Below are positions 16,118 through 25,687 of a stretch of 64,000 nt of DNA, in pieces. The position numbers were made by a program, and so were the translations under genes. The notes beneath the pieces are model-generated. The model ran no database searches. It was not told the DNA's origin and was given only the letters and a program-made list of their open reading frames with translations. This stretch comes from Streptomyces catenulae (lineage in GTDB: Bacteria > Actinomycetota > Actinomycetes > Streptomycetales > Streptomycetaceae). The stretch covers positions 1-64,000 of the forward strand of contig NZ_JODY01000021.1 in assembly GCF_000718015.1 (NCBI RefSeq), given 5' to 3'. Positions within the stretch are counted from its first letter, which is position 1. Each line of letters opens with the position of its first letter.

Positions 16118-17482
16118 TTGGCCACGCAGCAGATTCCGGTTGTCGTCCTCGCCGGTTTTCTGGGATCGGGCAAGACCACGTTGCTCAACCATCTCCTGGC
16201 GGCAGGGGACGGCACGCGCATCGGCGCGATCGTCAACGATTTCGGGAGCATCGAGATCGATGCGATGACGGTCGCCGGCCAGGTGGACTCGATGGTTTCG
16301 CTCGGCAACGGATGCCTCTGCTGCGCGGTCGATACCAGTGAGCTGGATGAGTACCTGGAGCGTCTCGCACGGCCCGCAGCCCGTATCGACGTCATCGTCA
16401 TCGAGGCCAGCGGCCTGGCCGAGCCCCAGGAACTCATTCGCATGATCCTCGCCAGCGAGAACACCCGGATCGTCTACGGCGGCCTGGTCGAGGTCGTCGA
16501 TGCCGCCGAGTTCGATGCAACACGCAGCCGCCATCCCGAACTCGACCGGCATGTAGGCATCGCCGACCTCGTCGTCCTCAACAAGGCTGACCGCATCGGT
16601 GACGAGCAGCGCCGACGGCTCACCACCACCTTGGGCGAGCTGGCACCGGGGCGGCCCGTGATCTGTGCGGCGTACGGACGTATTTCCCCGGAGATGTTCT
16701 TCGACCGTGGTCCGGGAGATGACTGTGACCCCGCGGTGAAGCAGCTGTCGTTCGAAGACCTGTTGCGCGAAACGGCCGACTACCGCGCTGCGCAGCAACG
16801 TGGCGGGGAAGCAGTGACGCGTAGTGGTTCGCAGAGTGACTACCAGCCGGGCGCAGCGTCCCGTGACAGCCACCTTCCTGAACCTCCGCATGACTTGGTG
16901 GCGGCGGGAGACAGCAGCGCGCGTGCGTATGACGAGTTGTCCGAGGGCCAGCGACAGTCGCAGTCCCATGAGGTGCATGGCCACGTCGACGGTGAACCTT
17001 GCTCGGGTGACTGCCACGGGCAGCATCTGCACAGTGGCTACCAGAGTGTGGAGTTCACCTCGTCCGTCGCCATGCACCCGCGTCGGCTGATGGACTTCCT
17101 CGACAGTCGCCCGGCAGGTCTGTACCGCATCAAGGGGTTCGTGCACTTCGATGTCCCGGGGAGCAGGCAGAAGTTCGGGGTGCACGCGGTGGGGGACTTT
17201 CTCCGCTTCTACCCGACGTCCTGGGAGCGTGGTGAGGAACGCTGCACACAGCTTGTTCTCATCGGCAGCGGTATCGACGCGGAGTCACTGCAGGGTGAGT
17301 TGAGTGCGTGCAGGATGACGGAAGCAGTGACTGTCACCGCACCGCCGCCTCACACCACACCACCCGCCTCCACACCACCCGCGTCCGCGACCTCCGCCCA
17401 CGACGACCTCCTGGAACGCGCCATGTGGGGCGTCCTGCGTTACGTAGCCGATCGCGATGACCAGGACGGCCAAGAGGCGTAA
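16118..17482 (+). CDS. CobW/COG0523-family GTPase, probable metallochaperone
   Basis: The 454-residue product has a P-loop GFLGSGKT (residues 13-20), the metal-binding GNGCLCC motif (Cys66, Cys68, Cys69) that defines COG0523, the ASGLAEP switch and the guanine-specificity motif NKAD. A hydrophilic insert at roughly residues 250-310 is rich in His, Cys and acidic residues (SHEVHGHVDGEPCSGDCHGQ) and looks like a metal store. The C-terminal CobW domain follows (GLYRIKGFVHFD). It likely hands zinc or another metal to client proteins. The start is TTG at 16118 with GGAGG seven bases upstream. No zinc-box-like AT-rich operator was seen upstream. Confidence 0.87.
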   Translation: MATQQIPVVVLAGFLGSGKTTLLNHLLAAGDGTRIGAIVNDFGSIEIDAMTVAGQVDSMVSLGNGCLCCAVDTSELDEYLERLARPAARIDVIVIEASGLAEPQELIRMILASENTRIVYGGLVEVVDAAEFDATRSRHPELDRHVGIADLVVLNKADRIGDEQRRRLTTTLGELAPGRPVICAAYGRISPEMFFDRGPGDDCDPAVKQLSFEDLLRETADYRAAQQRGGEAVTRSGSQSDYQPGAASRDSHLPEPPHDLVAAGDSSARAYDELSEGQRQSQSHEVHGHVDGEPCSGDCHGQHLHSGYQSVEFTSSVAMHPRRLMDFLDSRPAGLYRIKGFVHFDVPGSRQKFGVHAVGDFLRFYPTSWERGEERCTQLVLIGSGIDAESLQGELSACRMTEAVTVTAPPPHTTPPASTPPASATSAHDDLLERAMWGVLRYVADRDDQDGQEA

Positions 17483-17587
17483 CGACCGCCACGAAGAAGA
17501 ACCAACAACCCCCAAGCGCAACAGCAGCAGCGACGACTCGCCCGCCCCGCCCCTCGCCTCCGCACAGCCACCTCACCCGTACAGCAC

Positions 17588-17626
17588 AAGGGGCGCCCCC
17601 ACCCGCACGGAGTGGGAGCGCCCCTT
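17588..17626. terminator. Bidirectional terminator between cobW-like gene and parC
   Basis: A 15-bp stem (AAGGGGCGCCCCCAC with GTGGGAGCGCCCCTT, one mismatch) around a nine-base loop lies between two convergent genes. Confidence 0.82.
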
Positions 17627-17673
17627 CAACGTGACTGTCGCCTCAGCGGCTCAGCAACGCCGCCGACCCTATG

Positions 17674-17750
17674 CAGCAGCCAGCAGCCAGCAGCCAGCAG
17701 CCAGCAGCCAGCAGCCAGCAGCCAGCAGCCAGCAGCCAGCAGCCAGCAGC
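17674..17750. repeat. Heptamer tandem repeat (CAGCAGC) x 11
   Basis: Eleven perfect head-to-tail copies of CAGCAGC fill 77 bases, ending 26 bases past the parC stop (on the minus strand GCTGCTG). It lies outside any gene, between a terminator and the parC 3' end. Copy number is likely to vary between strains by slippage. Confidence 0.95.
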
Positions 17751-17776
17751 CGAGCCACCGGCTGTGCCGGGCGCCC

Positions 17777-20224
17777 CTACGCGGGGCCCGCCAATGCCGT
17801 CACCTTCTTCGCCAGTGGTACGCCGGAGCCGTCGCGGCGGGGGTCCGGTTCCGGGAGGGGGACCGGGGCGCCCTTGGCGTCGGCGGCGCGGGCGGGGGCC
17901 GCGCCGACCCAGGCGAGAGTGAGACAGTCCTCGCCCTTCAGGAAGCGCTGGCAGCGGACGCCGCCGGTGGCGCGGCCCTTGCGCGGGTACTGGTCGAACG
18001 GTGTGAGCTTGGCCGTCGTCAGCGAGTCGTCGAGCATGCCGTGGGATCCGGCGACGGTGAAGACCACCGCGTCGGCCGCCGGGTCGACGGCGGCGAAGGA
18101 GAGCACCTTGGCCCCCGCGCCGAGCTTGACGCCCGCCATACCGCCCGCCGGGCGGCCCTGCGGGCGGACCTGCGAGGCCGGGTACCGCAGCAGTTGCGCC
18201 TCGTCGGTGATGAAGACCAGGTCCTCCTCACCGGTGCGCAGTTCGACGGCGCCGACGATGCGGTCACCCTCCTTGAGGGAGATGACCTCCAACTCGTCCT
18301 TGTGCGCCGGGTAGTCGGGCACCACACGTTTGACGATGCCCTGTTCCGTACCGAGCGCGAGGCCCGGTGAGGACTCGTCGAGCGTGGTCAGGCAGATCAG
18401 CGTCTCGCCGTCCTGCAGCGTCAGGAACTCCGACAGCTGCGCGCCACCGGCGAGGCTGGGGGCGGCCGCCGTCTCCGGCAGTTGCGGCAGATCGATCACC
18501 GGCAGCCGCAGCAGCCGTCCCGTCGAGGTCACCGCGCCGACCTCACCGCGCGCGGTCGCGGGCACGGCGGAGACGATGACGTCGTGCTTGACGCGCTTGG
18601 CGTCGGCGTCGAACGGGGTGTCCCCGCCGACCGTCCGGGCCAGCAGCCCCGTCGACGACAGCAGCACCCGGCACGGGTCGTCGGAGACCTCCAGCGGCAC
18701 CGCGGCCACCGACGTACCGGCGGACTCCAGCAGCACCGTGCGGCGCTCGGTGCCGTACTTCTTGGCGACGGCGGCGAGTTCGCCGGAGACCAGCTTGCGC
18801 AGCTCGGCGTCCGAATCCAGGATGCGGGTCAGCTGCTCGATCTCGTTGCGCAGCGTGTCGCGCTCCGACTCCAGCTCGATGCGGTCGAACTTGGTGAGCC
18901 GACGCAGCGGCGTGTCCAGGATGTACTGCGTCTGGATGTCGCTCAGCGAGAAGCGTTCGATCAGCCGCTCCTTGGCCTGGGCGCTGTTCTCGCTGGAGCG
19001 GATCAGACGGATGACCTCGTCGATGTCGACAAGGGCGGTGAGCAGGCCCTCCACCAGGTGGAGCCGGTCGCGGCGCTTGCCGCGGCGGAACTCGCTGCGC
19101 CGCCGTACGACCTCGAAGCGGTGGTCGACGTAGACCTCCAGCAGCTCCTTGAGGCCCAGGGTGAGCGGCTGGCCGTCGACGAGGGCGACGTTGTTGATGC
19201 CGAAGGACTCCTCCATCGGCGTCAGCTTGTAGAGCTGCTCCAGGACGGCTTCCGGGTTGAAGCCGTTCTTGATCTCGATGACCAGACGCAGACCGTGTTC
19301 GCGGTCGGTGAGGTCCTTGACGTCGGCGATGCCCTGGAGCTTCTTCGAGCCGACCAGGTCCTTGATCTTCGAGATGACCTTCTCGGGGCCGACGCTGAAG
19401 GGCAGTTCGGTGACGACCAGGCCCTTGCGGCGCGCGGTGACGTTCTCGACCGCGACCGTGGCGCGGATCTTGAAGGTGCCGCGGCCCTTCTCGTACGCGT
19501 CACGCACCCCGCCCAGCCCCACGATCCGGCCACCGGTGGGCAGATCGGGACCCGGTACGAACCGCATCAGCGTCTCGAGGTCGGCGTTGGGGTGCTTGAT
19601 GAGGTGGCGCGCGGCGGCGATGACCTCGCCGAGGTTGTGCGGCGGCATGTTCGTCGCCATCCCGACGGCGATCCCGGACGCGCCGTTGACCAGGAGGTTC
19701 GGGTACGCGGCCGGGAGGGTGACCGGCTCCTGCTCCTGGCCGTCGTAGTTCGGCGCGAAGTCGACGGTGTCCTCGTCGATCGACTCCGTCATCAGGGACG
19801 ACGGGGACGCCATCCGGCACTCGGTGTACCGCATCGCGGCGGGCGGGTCGTCGTTGCCGAGCGAGCCGAAGTTGCCGTGGCCGTCCACCAGGGGCAGCCG
19901 CATCGAGAAGGGCTGCGCCATGCGCACCAGGGCGTCGTAGATGGAGGCGTCGCCGTGGGGGTGGAGCTTACCCATGACCTCGCCGACGACGCGGGCGCAC
20001 TTGACGTAGCCGCGGTCGGGGCGCAGCCCCATCTCGTTCATCTGGTAGAGGATGCGGCGCTGTACGGGCTTCATGCCGTCCCGGGCGTCCGGCAGGGCGC
20101 GGGAGTAGATGACCGAATACGCGTACTCGAGGAAGGAACCCTGCATCTCGTCGACGACGTCGATGTCGAGGATCCTCTCCTCGAAGTCGTCCGGCGGCGG
20201 GGTCTTCGTGCTGCGGCGGGCCAT
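17777..20224 (-). CDS. parC: ParC, DNA topoisomerase IV subunit A (GyrA2)
   Basis: This is the DNA-cleaving subunit of topoisomerase IV, 815 residues. The catalytic Tyr133 lies in [11 protein letters not shown]. The breakage-reunion domain shows [36 protein letters not shown] and the [13 protein letters not shown] box. A C-terminal beta-pinwheel follows, whose repeats lack a canonical QRRGGKG GyrA box, which favours ParC over GyrA. At the quinolone-sensing position equivalent to E. coli ParC Ser80 the residue is Ala93. The ATG at 20224 has AAGGAG about 11 bases upstream; the open frame continues far upstream only as a shadow of the M16 gene. It partners with ParE. Confidence 0.94.
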   Translation of the reverse strand: MARRSTKTPPPDDFEERILDIDVVDEMQGSFLEYAYSVIYSRALPDARDGMKPVQRRILYQMNEMGLRPDRGYVKCARVVGEVMGKLHPHGDASIYDALVRMAQPFSMRLPLVDGHGNFGSLGNDDPPAAMRYTECRMASPSSLMTESIDEDTVDFAPNYDGQEQEPVTLPAAYPNLLVNGASGIAVGMATNMPPHNLGEVIAAARHLIKHPNADLETLMRFVPGPDLPTGGRIVGLGGVRDAYEKGRGTFKIRATVAVENVTARRKGLVVTELPFSVGPEKVISKIKDLVGSKKLQGIADVKDLTDREHGLRLVIEIKNGFNPEAVLEQLYKLTPMEESFGINNVALVDGQPLTLGLKELLEVYVDHRFEVVRRRSEFRRGKRRDRLHLVEGLLTALVDIDEVIRLIRSSENSAQAKERLIERFSLSDIQTQYILDTPLRRLTKFDRIELESERDTLRNEIEQLTRILDSDAELRKLVSGELAAVAKKYGTERRTVLLESAGTSVAAVPLEVSDDPCRVLLSSTGLLARTVGGDTPFDADAKRVKHDVIVSAVPATARGEVGAVTSTGRLLRLPVIDLPQLPETAAAPSLAGGAQLSEFLTLQDGETLICLTTLDESSPGLALGTEQGIVKRVVPDYPAHKDELEVISLKEGDRIVGAVELRTGEEDLVFITDEAQLLRYPASQVRPQGRPAGGMAGVKLGAGAKVLSFAAVDPAADAVVFTVAGSHGMLDDSLTTAKLTPFDQYPRKGRATGGVRCQRFLKGEDCLTLAWVGAAPARAADAKGAPVPLPEPDPRRDGSGVPLAKKVTALAGPA

Positions 20225-20512
20225 CGCGGCTGCGGCTCCTTCTGCTGCGTCTACTACCGATGTGTGGGTCGACCAGCCGTTGGTGAACAGCTGCCGGTCC
20301 GACCGGTGGGGGATCGACCGGTGAGTCTGCTGACTCCGACGCGGACCATTGTGGACCGCCCCACCGACAACGCCGGACGCGACTCCCCTCCCAGGGGCCG
20401 TGGCGCGCCGCCCGACGCTCGTACGGGGGCGGTCGGACGGGAACTTCGCCAGATGCCGACGCGGTTGCATACAGTGACAGGACTTCTTCGCAAGCGGATC
20501 GAAGGGACGTAC
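20225..20512. promoter_or_regulatory. Divergent promoter region between parC and M16 genes
   Basis: These 288 bases separate the start codons of parC (minus) and the first M16 gene (plus). No gene is visible. Promoters for both must lie here; no clear -35/-10 pair was recognised. Confidence 0.5.
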
Positions 20513-21856
20513 ATGCCCATGGGTCACACGGCCACAGAAAAAGCCGGCTCCGGCGGCCTGACAGCGACCGAGCACCGGCTGGCCAACGGCCTGCGCGTGG
20601 TGCTCTCGGTAGACCCTCTGACACCGGTGGCAGCGGTCTGCCTCTGGTACGACGTCGGCTCCCGTCACGAGGTCAAGGGCCGTACGGGCCTGGCTCACCT
20701 CTTCGAGCACCTGATGTTCCAGGGGTCCGCGCAGGTCAAGGGGAACGGTCACTTCGAGCTGGTGCAGGGCGCCGGCGGGTCGCTGAACGGCACCACGAGC
20801 TTCGAGCGCACCAACTACTTCGAGACCATGCCCGCCCATGAGCTGGAGCTGGCGCTCTGGCTGGAGGCGGACCGCATGGGCTCCCTCCTGACCGCGCTCG
20901 ACGACGAGTCGCTGGAGAACCAGCGCGACGTCGTCAAGAACGAGCGCCGTCAGCGGTACGACAACGTCCCCTACGGCACGGCCTTCGAGAAGCTGACGGC
21001 CATGGCGTATCCGGAGGGTCACCCGTACCACCACACGCCGATCGGGTCGATGGCCGATCTGGACGCGGCGTCCCTGGAGGACGCGCGGGCGTTCTTCCGT
21101 ACCTATTACGCGCCGAACAACGCCGTCCTGTCGGTGGTCGGCGACATCGATCCCGAGCAGACGCTCGCCTGGATCGAGAAGTACTTCGGGTCGATCCCCT
21201 CGCACGACGGCAAGCGGCCGCCGCGCAGCGGTGAGCTGCCGGTGACGATGGGCGGCCAGCTGCGGGAGGTCGTCGAGGAGGAGGTGCCCTCGCGTGCCCT
21301 GATGGCGGCCTACCGGCTGCCGCACGACGGCACCCGGGAGGCGGACGCCGCCGATCTCGCGCTGACCGTCCTGGGCGGCGGCGAGTCCTCGCGCCTCTAC
21401 AACCGCCTGGTGCGCCGCGACCGCTCCGCCGTCGCCGCCGGGTTCGGCCTGCTGCGGCTGGCCGGTGCGCCGTCCCTGGGCTGGCTGGACGTCAAGACGT
21501 CCGGTGGCGTGGAGGTCGCGGACATCGAGAGCGCCGTCGACGAGGAACTGGCCCGGTTCGCCGCCGAGGGGCCGACCCCGGAGGAGATGGAGCGGGCGCA
21601 GGCCCAGCTGGAGCGCGAGTGGCTGGACCGCCTCGCGACGGTCAGCGGCCGCGCCGACGAACTGTGCCGCTACGCCGTCCTGTTCGGTGACCCGCAGCTG
21701 GCGCTGACCGCCGTGGGGCGTGTTCTGGACATCACGCCAGAGGAGGTGCAGGCCGTCGCCCAGGCCCGGCTGCGCCCCGACAACCGCGCGGTGCTGGTGT
21801 ACGAGCCGACCGCCGCCGACGACAGCGCCGACAACGACGAGGAGGCGGACCGGTGA
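20513..21856 (+). CDS. M16-family zinc metallopeptidase, catalytic subunit
   Basis: The 447-residue product has the inverted zinc motif HxxEH (HLFEH, residues 62-66) and the downstream acidic helix VKNERRQR that gives the third ligand. The C-terminal half shows the M16 substrate-binding part (LTVLGGGESSRLYNRLV). Pairs of short M16 proteins like this form a mixed dimer that cuts peptides in a closed chamber, in bacteria mostly of unknown substrate. The ATG at 20513 has GAAGGG upstream. The gene overlaps the next by four bases (GTGA), so the two subunits are coupled. Confidence 0.93.
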   Translation: MPMGHTATEKAGSGGLTATEHRLANGLRVVLSVDPLTPVAAVCLWYDVGSRHEVKGRTGLAHLFEHLMFQGSAQVKGNGHFELVQGAGGSLNGTTSFERTNYFETMPAHELELALWLEADRMGSLLTALDDESLENQRDVVKNERRQRYDNVPYGTAFEKLTAMAYPEGHPYHHTPIGSMADLDAASLEDARAFFRTYYAPNNAVLSVVGDIDPEQTLAWIEKYFGSIPSHDGKRPPRSGELPVTMGGQLREVVEEEVPSRALMAAYRLPHDGTREADAADLALTVLGGGESSRLYNRLVRRDRSAVAAGFGLLRLAGAPSLGWLDVKTSGGVEVADIESAVDEELARFAAEGPTPEEMERAQAQLEREWLDRLATVSGRADELCRYAVLFGDPQLALTAVGRVLDITPEEVQAVAQARLRPDNRAVLVYEPTAADDSADNDEEADR

Positions 21857-23277
21857 GCGACGCCACCACCCGCGAGGACCTGGCCATGAGCGAGATGACC
21901 TTCCACCCGCAGCCCCGGGGCGGGGCGCCCAGGCCGTGGGCCTTCCCGGCGCCCGAGCGCGGTGCGCTGCCCAACGGCCTGACGGTGCTGCGCAGCCACC
22001 GCCCCGGCCAGCAGGTCGTCGCCGTCGAGGTCGACATCGTCGCGCCGCTGGAGACCGAGCCGGCGGGCCTGGACGGCGTCGCCACGATCATGGCGCGGGC
22101 GCTGTCGGAGGGCACCGACCGGCACGACGCCGAGGAGTTCGCCGCCGAACTGGAGCGCTGCGGCGCCACGTTGGACGCACACGCCGACCACCCCGGTGTC
22201 CGCGTCTCCCTGGAGGTCCCCGCCTCCCGGCTGCCGCGCGCCCTGGGGCTGCTCGCCGACGCGCTGCGCGCCCCCGCCTTCCCCGAGAGCGAGGTGGAGC
22301 GCCTGGTGCGCAACCGCCTCGACGAGATCCCGCACGAGCTGGCCAACCCGGGGCGCCGCGCCGCGATGGCGCTCTCCAAGGAGCTGTTCCCCGCGTCGTC
22401 CCGGATGTCGCGGCCCCGGCAGGGCACCGAGGAGACCGTCGGGCGCATCGACGCGGCGGCCGTCCGGGCGTTCTACGACGCGCATGTGCGGCCCGCGGCG
22501 GCCACCGCCGTGATCGTCGGTGACTTCACCGGCGTCGACGTGGACGCGGCGCTCGCCGACACGCTGGGCGCCTGGCAGGGCTCGGCCGCCGAGCCGGTCG
22601 CCGTCACGCCGATCACCGCGGACGGCACCGGCCGTGTCGTGATCGTCGACCGCCCCGGCGCGGTGCAGACGCAGCTGCTCATCGGGCGGATCGGCGCCGA
22701 CCGCCACGACCGCCAGTGGCCCGCGCAGGTTCTCGGCACGTACTGCCTGGGCGGCACGCTGACGTCGCGTCTGGACCGGGTGCTGCGCGAGGAGAAGGGC
22801 TACACCTACGGGGTGCGGGCCTTCGGTCAGGTGCTGCGGTCGTCGGCGCCGGACGCGCCCGGCGGTTCCACGGGCGCCTCGATGCTGGCGATCAGCGGTT
22901 CGGTCGACACCGAGTCCACCGGCCCGGCCCTCGACGACCTGTGGAAGGTGCTGCGCACCCTGGCGGCGGAGGGGCTGACCGACGCCGAGCGGGACGTCGC
23001 GGTGCAGAACCTTGTCGGCGTCGCGCCGCTGAAGTACGAGACGGCGGCGGCGGTCGCGGGCACCCTCGCCGACCAGGTCGAGCAGCATCTGCCGGACGAC
23101 TACCAGGCGCAGCTGTACGCGCGGCTGGCCGAGACCGGCACGGTCGAGGCGACCGCCGCCGTGGTCAACGCCTTCCCGGCCGACCGGCTGGTGACGGTGC
23201 TGGTCGGTGACGCGGCGCAGATCGCCGAGCCGGTCCGGGCGCTGGGCATCGGCGAGGTGACGGTCGTCAGCGGCTGA
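21853..23277 (+). CDS. M16-family peptidase-like protein, non-catalytic subunit
   Basis: The 474-residue product has the M16 fold (LPNGLTVLRSHRPGQQVVAVEV, LGGTLTSRLDRVLREEKGYTYGVRA), but where the zinc HxxEH would be it reads GLDGVATIMARAL, so the metal ligands are absent. It keeps the C-terminal RxxxGYTYG substrate-binding motif of the non-catalytic partner. With the upstream gene it should form an alpha-beta M16 heterodimer like mitochondrial processing peptidase. It starts at a GTG overlapping the upstream stop. A terminator follows. Confidence 0.92.
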   Translation: MSDATTREDLAMSEMTFHPQPRGGAPRPWAFPAPERGALPNGLTVLRSHRPGQQVVAVEVDIVAPLETEPAGLDGVATIMARALSEGTDRHDAEEFAAELERCGATLDAHADHPGVRVSLEVPASRLPRALGLLADALRAPAFPESEVERLVRNRLDEIPHELANPGRRAAMALSKELFPASSRMSRPRQGTEETVGRIDAAAVRAFYDAHVRPAAATAVIVGDFTGVDVDAALADTLGAWQGSAAEPVAVTPITADGTGRVVIVDRPGAVQTQLLIGRIGADRHDRQWPAQVLGTYCLGGTLTSRLDRVLREEKGYTYGVRAFGQVLRSSAPDAPGGSTGASMLAISGSVDTESTGPALDDLWKVLRTLAAEGLTDAERDVAVQNLVGVAPLKYETAAAVAGTLADQVEQHLPDDYQAQLYARLAETGTVEATAAVVNAFPADRLVTVLVGDAAQIAEPVRALGIGEVTVVSG

Positions 23278-23334
23278 CGGACCGTGGGGCGGCGGCGTGG
23301 TCCGGCCGTCGCAGTAACCCGGCACAGCGGGGCA

Positions 23335-23378
23335 AAAGGGGATTCCGAGGGCGTGGAAGCGTCCTCAGAATCCCCTTT
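23335..23378 (+). terminator. Terminator after the M16 pair
   Basis: Arms AAAGGGGATTC and GAATCCCCTTT with further pairing inside (GAGG/CCTC), about 60 bases past the second M16 gene. Confidence 0.8.
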
Positions 23379-23499
23379 GTGCTGCGGAATGTCCACTTCC
23401 GGTTCCGTGGATCCGGTGTGGTGTAACGCACAATATGGCGATTCTGTTTGCCGATTGAAAGTTTCCGCGATTAGCGTCGAGCGCGCTGTCCGTCAGCAG

Positions 23500-23662
23500 C
23501 ACGCCGCAACCGCGGCACCGGACAGTCATCGCCGAGTCCCCGTACGGCGCGAGCCAGGGGAGCCGGGGACCCACACGTCCCCTGGGGTGAATCGGGTACC
23601 TCTCCGGAGGAACCCGTAGGAGACCTTCCTGCTCCGAACCCGTCAGCTAACCCGGTAGGCGA
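23500..23662 (+). ncRNA. ydaO-yuaA (c-di-AMP) riboswitch
   Basis: The leader of the M23 gene contains the conserved blocks of this class in order: GCCGAGTCCC (23531), the GAGCCAGGGGAGCCGG block (23551), GGGGTGAATCGGG (23584), and the 3' signature GACCTTCCTGCTCCGAACCC with CGTCAGCTAACCCGGTAGGCG-type pairing (23622-23661, read as two blocks). Such elements bind c-di-AMP and usually turn expression off when it is high. In Streptomyces they control cell-wall hydrolases and potassium functions. The exact 5' boundary is uncertain. Confidence 0.92.
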
Positions 23663-23688
23663 GAAGGAAGGAAAGGACCAGCCAGCAC

Positions 23689-24465
23689 ATGGCGTTCACC
23701 CGTGCCACCGGGAAGCACCGCCGTCCGAGCCGCAGCGCCCGGACGACCCGCAACATCGCCGGCATCGCCGGTCTCGCCGCCACCGGCGTCGTCGCCTCCG
23801 TCTCCTCTCCCGCGATGGCCGCCACCTCCGGCGCCGCGCACGACACCGGTCTGCAGCGCGCCGTCGTCCTCGGTGACGAGGTCGCCGAGCGCGTCCAGGC
23901 GCAGGCCGATGCGCAGCAGGCCGTCGCCGAGACGGCCGAGGCCAAGGCGAAGGCCGAGGCCGACGCGGTGAAGCAGGCGCAGGCGGCCAAGGCGGCGGCC
24001 GACAAGCGGCACGACGCCGAGGTCCGCGCCGCCCGCGAGGAGGAGCGCAAGCGCCTCAACGCCTTCGTCGCCCCGATCACCGGTTCGTACGTCTCCACCG
24101 CCTACAAGGCGTCCAGCGGCCTGTGGTCCTCCGGCACCCACACCGGTATCGACTTCCACGCCGCCACCGGCACCACCGTGCACGCTGTCGGCGCGGGCAC
24201 CGTCGTCGAGGCCGGTTGGGGCGGTGCGTACGGCAACAACATCGTCATCAAGATGAACGACGGTACGTACACCCAGTACGGCCACCTGTCGCAGATCGGT
24301 GTCTCGGTCGGCCAGCAGGTGATGCCCAATCAGCAGATCGCGCTGTCCGGCGCGACCGGCAACGTCACCGGCCCGCACCTGCACTTCGAGGCCCGCACCG
24401 GCCCCGACTACGGCTCGGACATCGACCCGATCGCCTATCTGCGCGCGCACGGCGTCAACGTCTGA
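23689..24465 (+). CDS. Secreted M23/LytM-type cell-wall peptidase
   Basis: The 258-residue product has a basic N-terminus with a long signal peptide (IAGIAGLAATGVVASVSSPAMA), an Ala/Glu/Lys-rich coiled coil (about residues 55-120) and a C-terminal LytM domain. The zinc ligands are visible as His151 and Asp155 in HTGIDFH, with His230 and His232 in HLHFE. It should cut peptide cross-bridges in peptidoglycan outside the membrane. The c-di-AMP riboswitch in its leader ties wall cutting to turgor and potassium signalling. The ATG at 23689 follows GGAAGGAAAGGA. A terminator follows the gene. Confidence 0.94.
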   Translation: MAFTRATGKHRRPSRSARTTRNIAGIAGLAATGVVASVSSPAMAATSGAAHDTGLQRAVVLGDEVAERVQAQADAQQAVAETAEAKAKAEADAVKQAQAAKAAADKRHDAEVRAAREEERKRLNAFVAPITGSYVSTAYKASSGLWSSGTHTGIDFHAATGTTVHAVGAGTVVEAGWGGAYGNNIVIKMNDGTYTQYGHLSQIGVSVGQQVMPNQQIALSGATGNVTGPHLHFEARTGPDYGSDIDPIAYLRAHGVNV

Positions 24466-24477
24466 CCCCGCACTTCC

Positions 24478-24517
24478 CGGAGCCCCGGACCGCCCTGACA
24501 GGGTGTCCGGGGCTCCG
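24478..24517 (+). terminator. Terminator after the M23 gene
   Basis: A perfect 13-bp stem CGGAGCCCCGGAC / GTCCGGGGCTCCG with a 14-base loop, 13 bases after the stop. Confidence 0.88.
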
Positions 24518-24691
24518 TCGTGTCCGGTGCCGTACGGCGGATGGCCGGATTTCCCGGGGCAGGGGAACGCACTCACCAAAAGATTTCCATGAATGTGTGA
24601 AGGCGGTAAAGGAGCCGCCACCGTCGAATAGAGTCGCGGAAAAGGCGCCGTGCACCGGCGTTTTCCGGGGAGGACGGTGGAGGTGCCCACG

Positions 24692-25393
24692 ATGACGCAA
24701 GGCGAGATTTCCGTGCAGCGTATCTCCACGGCGATTCGCGACGACATCGTTTCCGGCACGCTGATCCCCGGAAGCCGACTCGTCGAGGACATTCTGGCCA
24801 CCCGGTACGGCGTCTCCCGGGTGCCGGTCCGTGAGGCGTTACGGACCCTGCAGTCGGAGGGATTCGTCACCGCGCGGCGGCACGCGGGCGCCTGCGTCGC
24901 CGCGCCCACCGCCCAGGAGGCGGCCGATCTGCTGGACCTGCGGGCACTCCTGGAGCCGATGGGTGCCGCCCGCGCGGCGGCCCGCCGCACCGACGCGCAG
25001 CTGAAGGTCCTCCGGGGCGTGGTGCGGCTCGGCAGGGAGCGCGCCCACCGTGACTGCCCGGGTGACCTGCCCCGGCTCGACGGCTGGTTCCACGAGACGC
25101 TGGCCCGCGCGGCGGGCAATCCGGGGCTGACCGCGCTGCTGACCCAGGTGCGGCGGAAGATCGACTGGATGTATGTCGTCGAGCGTCCGGCGCGGTACGC
25201 GGAGACCTGGGACGACCACGGCGCGGTGCTCGACGCGGTGGCCCGGGGCGACGCGGAGGCGGCACGCGCCCTGATGGCCTCGCACGTGGCGCGGTCCCTC
25301 CCGGCCTACCGCCCACGGCACCGGCAGACCGCGGCGCGCCCCGGGCCGCGCCCCGTCGGCAGCGGGCGCGTGCGCTCCGCCCAGGGCGCGTGA
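24692..25393 (+). CDS. GntR-family (FCD domain) transcriptional regulator
   Basis: The 233-residue product has an N-terminal GntR winged helix (GSRLVEDILATRYGVSRVPVREALRTL) and a C-terminal all-helical FCD effector domain with the metal or ligand residues of the DLLDLRALLEPMGA and WDDHGAVLDAVARGD segments. Its ligand is unknown; FCD regulators respond to organic acids and sugars acids. The ATG at 24692 has GGTGGAGG nine bases upstream; the in-frame GTG at 24683 is nearly as good. It lies convergent with ptsH and alone in its transcription unit. Confidence 0.88.
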   Translation: MTQGEISVQRISTAIRDDIVSGTLIPGSRLVEDILATRYGVSRVPVREALRTLQSEGFVTARRHAGACVAAPTAQEAADLLDLRALLEPMGAARAAARRTDAQLKVLRGVVRLGRERAHRDCPGDLPRLDGWFHETLARAAGNPGLTALLTQVRRKIDWMYVVERPARYAETWDDHGAVLDAVARGDAEAARALMASHVARSLPAYRPRHRQTAARPGPRPVGSGRVRSAQGA

Positions 25394-25607
25394 GGGGCGC
25401 GGCCGACGTATGGCGGAATCCTTTCGGCCCGTACGGGAAATCACGGAATCGGGTTCCGATAAAACACGCCATCCGGGAATTGCCCGCACCGCGTGGCGGC
25501 GTATTCAACTATTCGGCCGTGGGGCGCCGATGGGGCCGGGGAATTACGGGTGGGGGAGTGGCGCCGCCGCGGCGCGCGGTGGGCGGCATTGCGTCGCCGG
25601 GTACGCG

Positions 25608-25655
25608 AAAGGCCCCGCCGCGGTGACCGGTTCCGGTCGTGGCGGCGGGGCCTTT
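25608..25655. terminator. Bidirectional terminator between gntR and ptsH
   Basis: AAAGGCCCCGCCGC pairs with GGCGGGGCCTTT across a 20-base loop region, between convergent genes. The rest of 25394-25687 shows no gene. Confidence 0.85.
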
Positions 25656-25687
25656 CCCCGGATACGGGGAGGCGGGGGCGTCCCGGT

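Noticed and set aside
17674..17750. CRISPR array
   Set aside because: The repeats are contiguous heptamers without spacers, and no cas gene is near.
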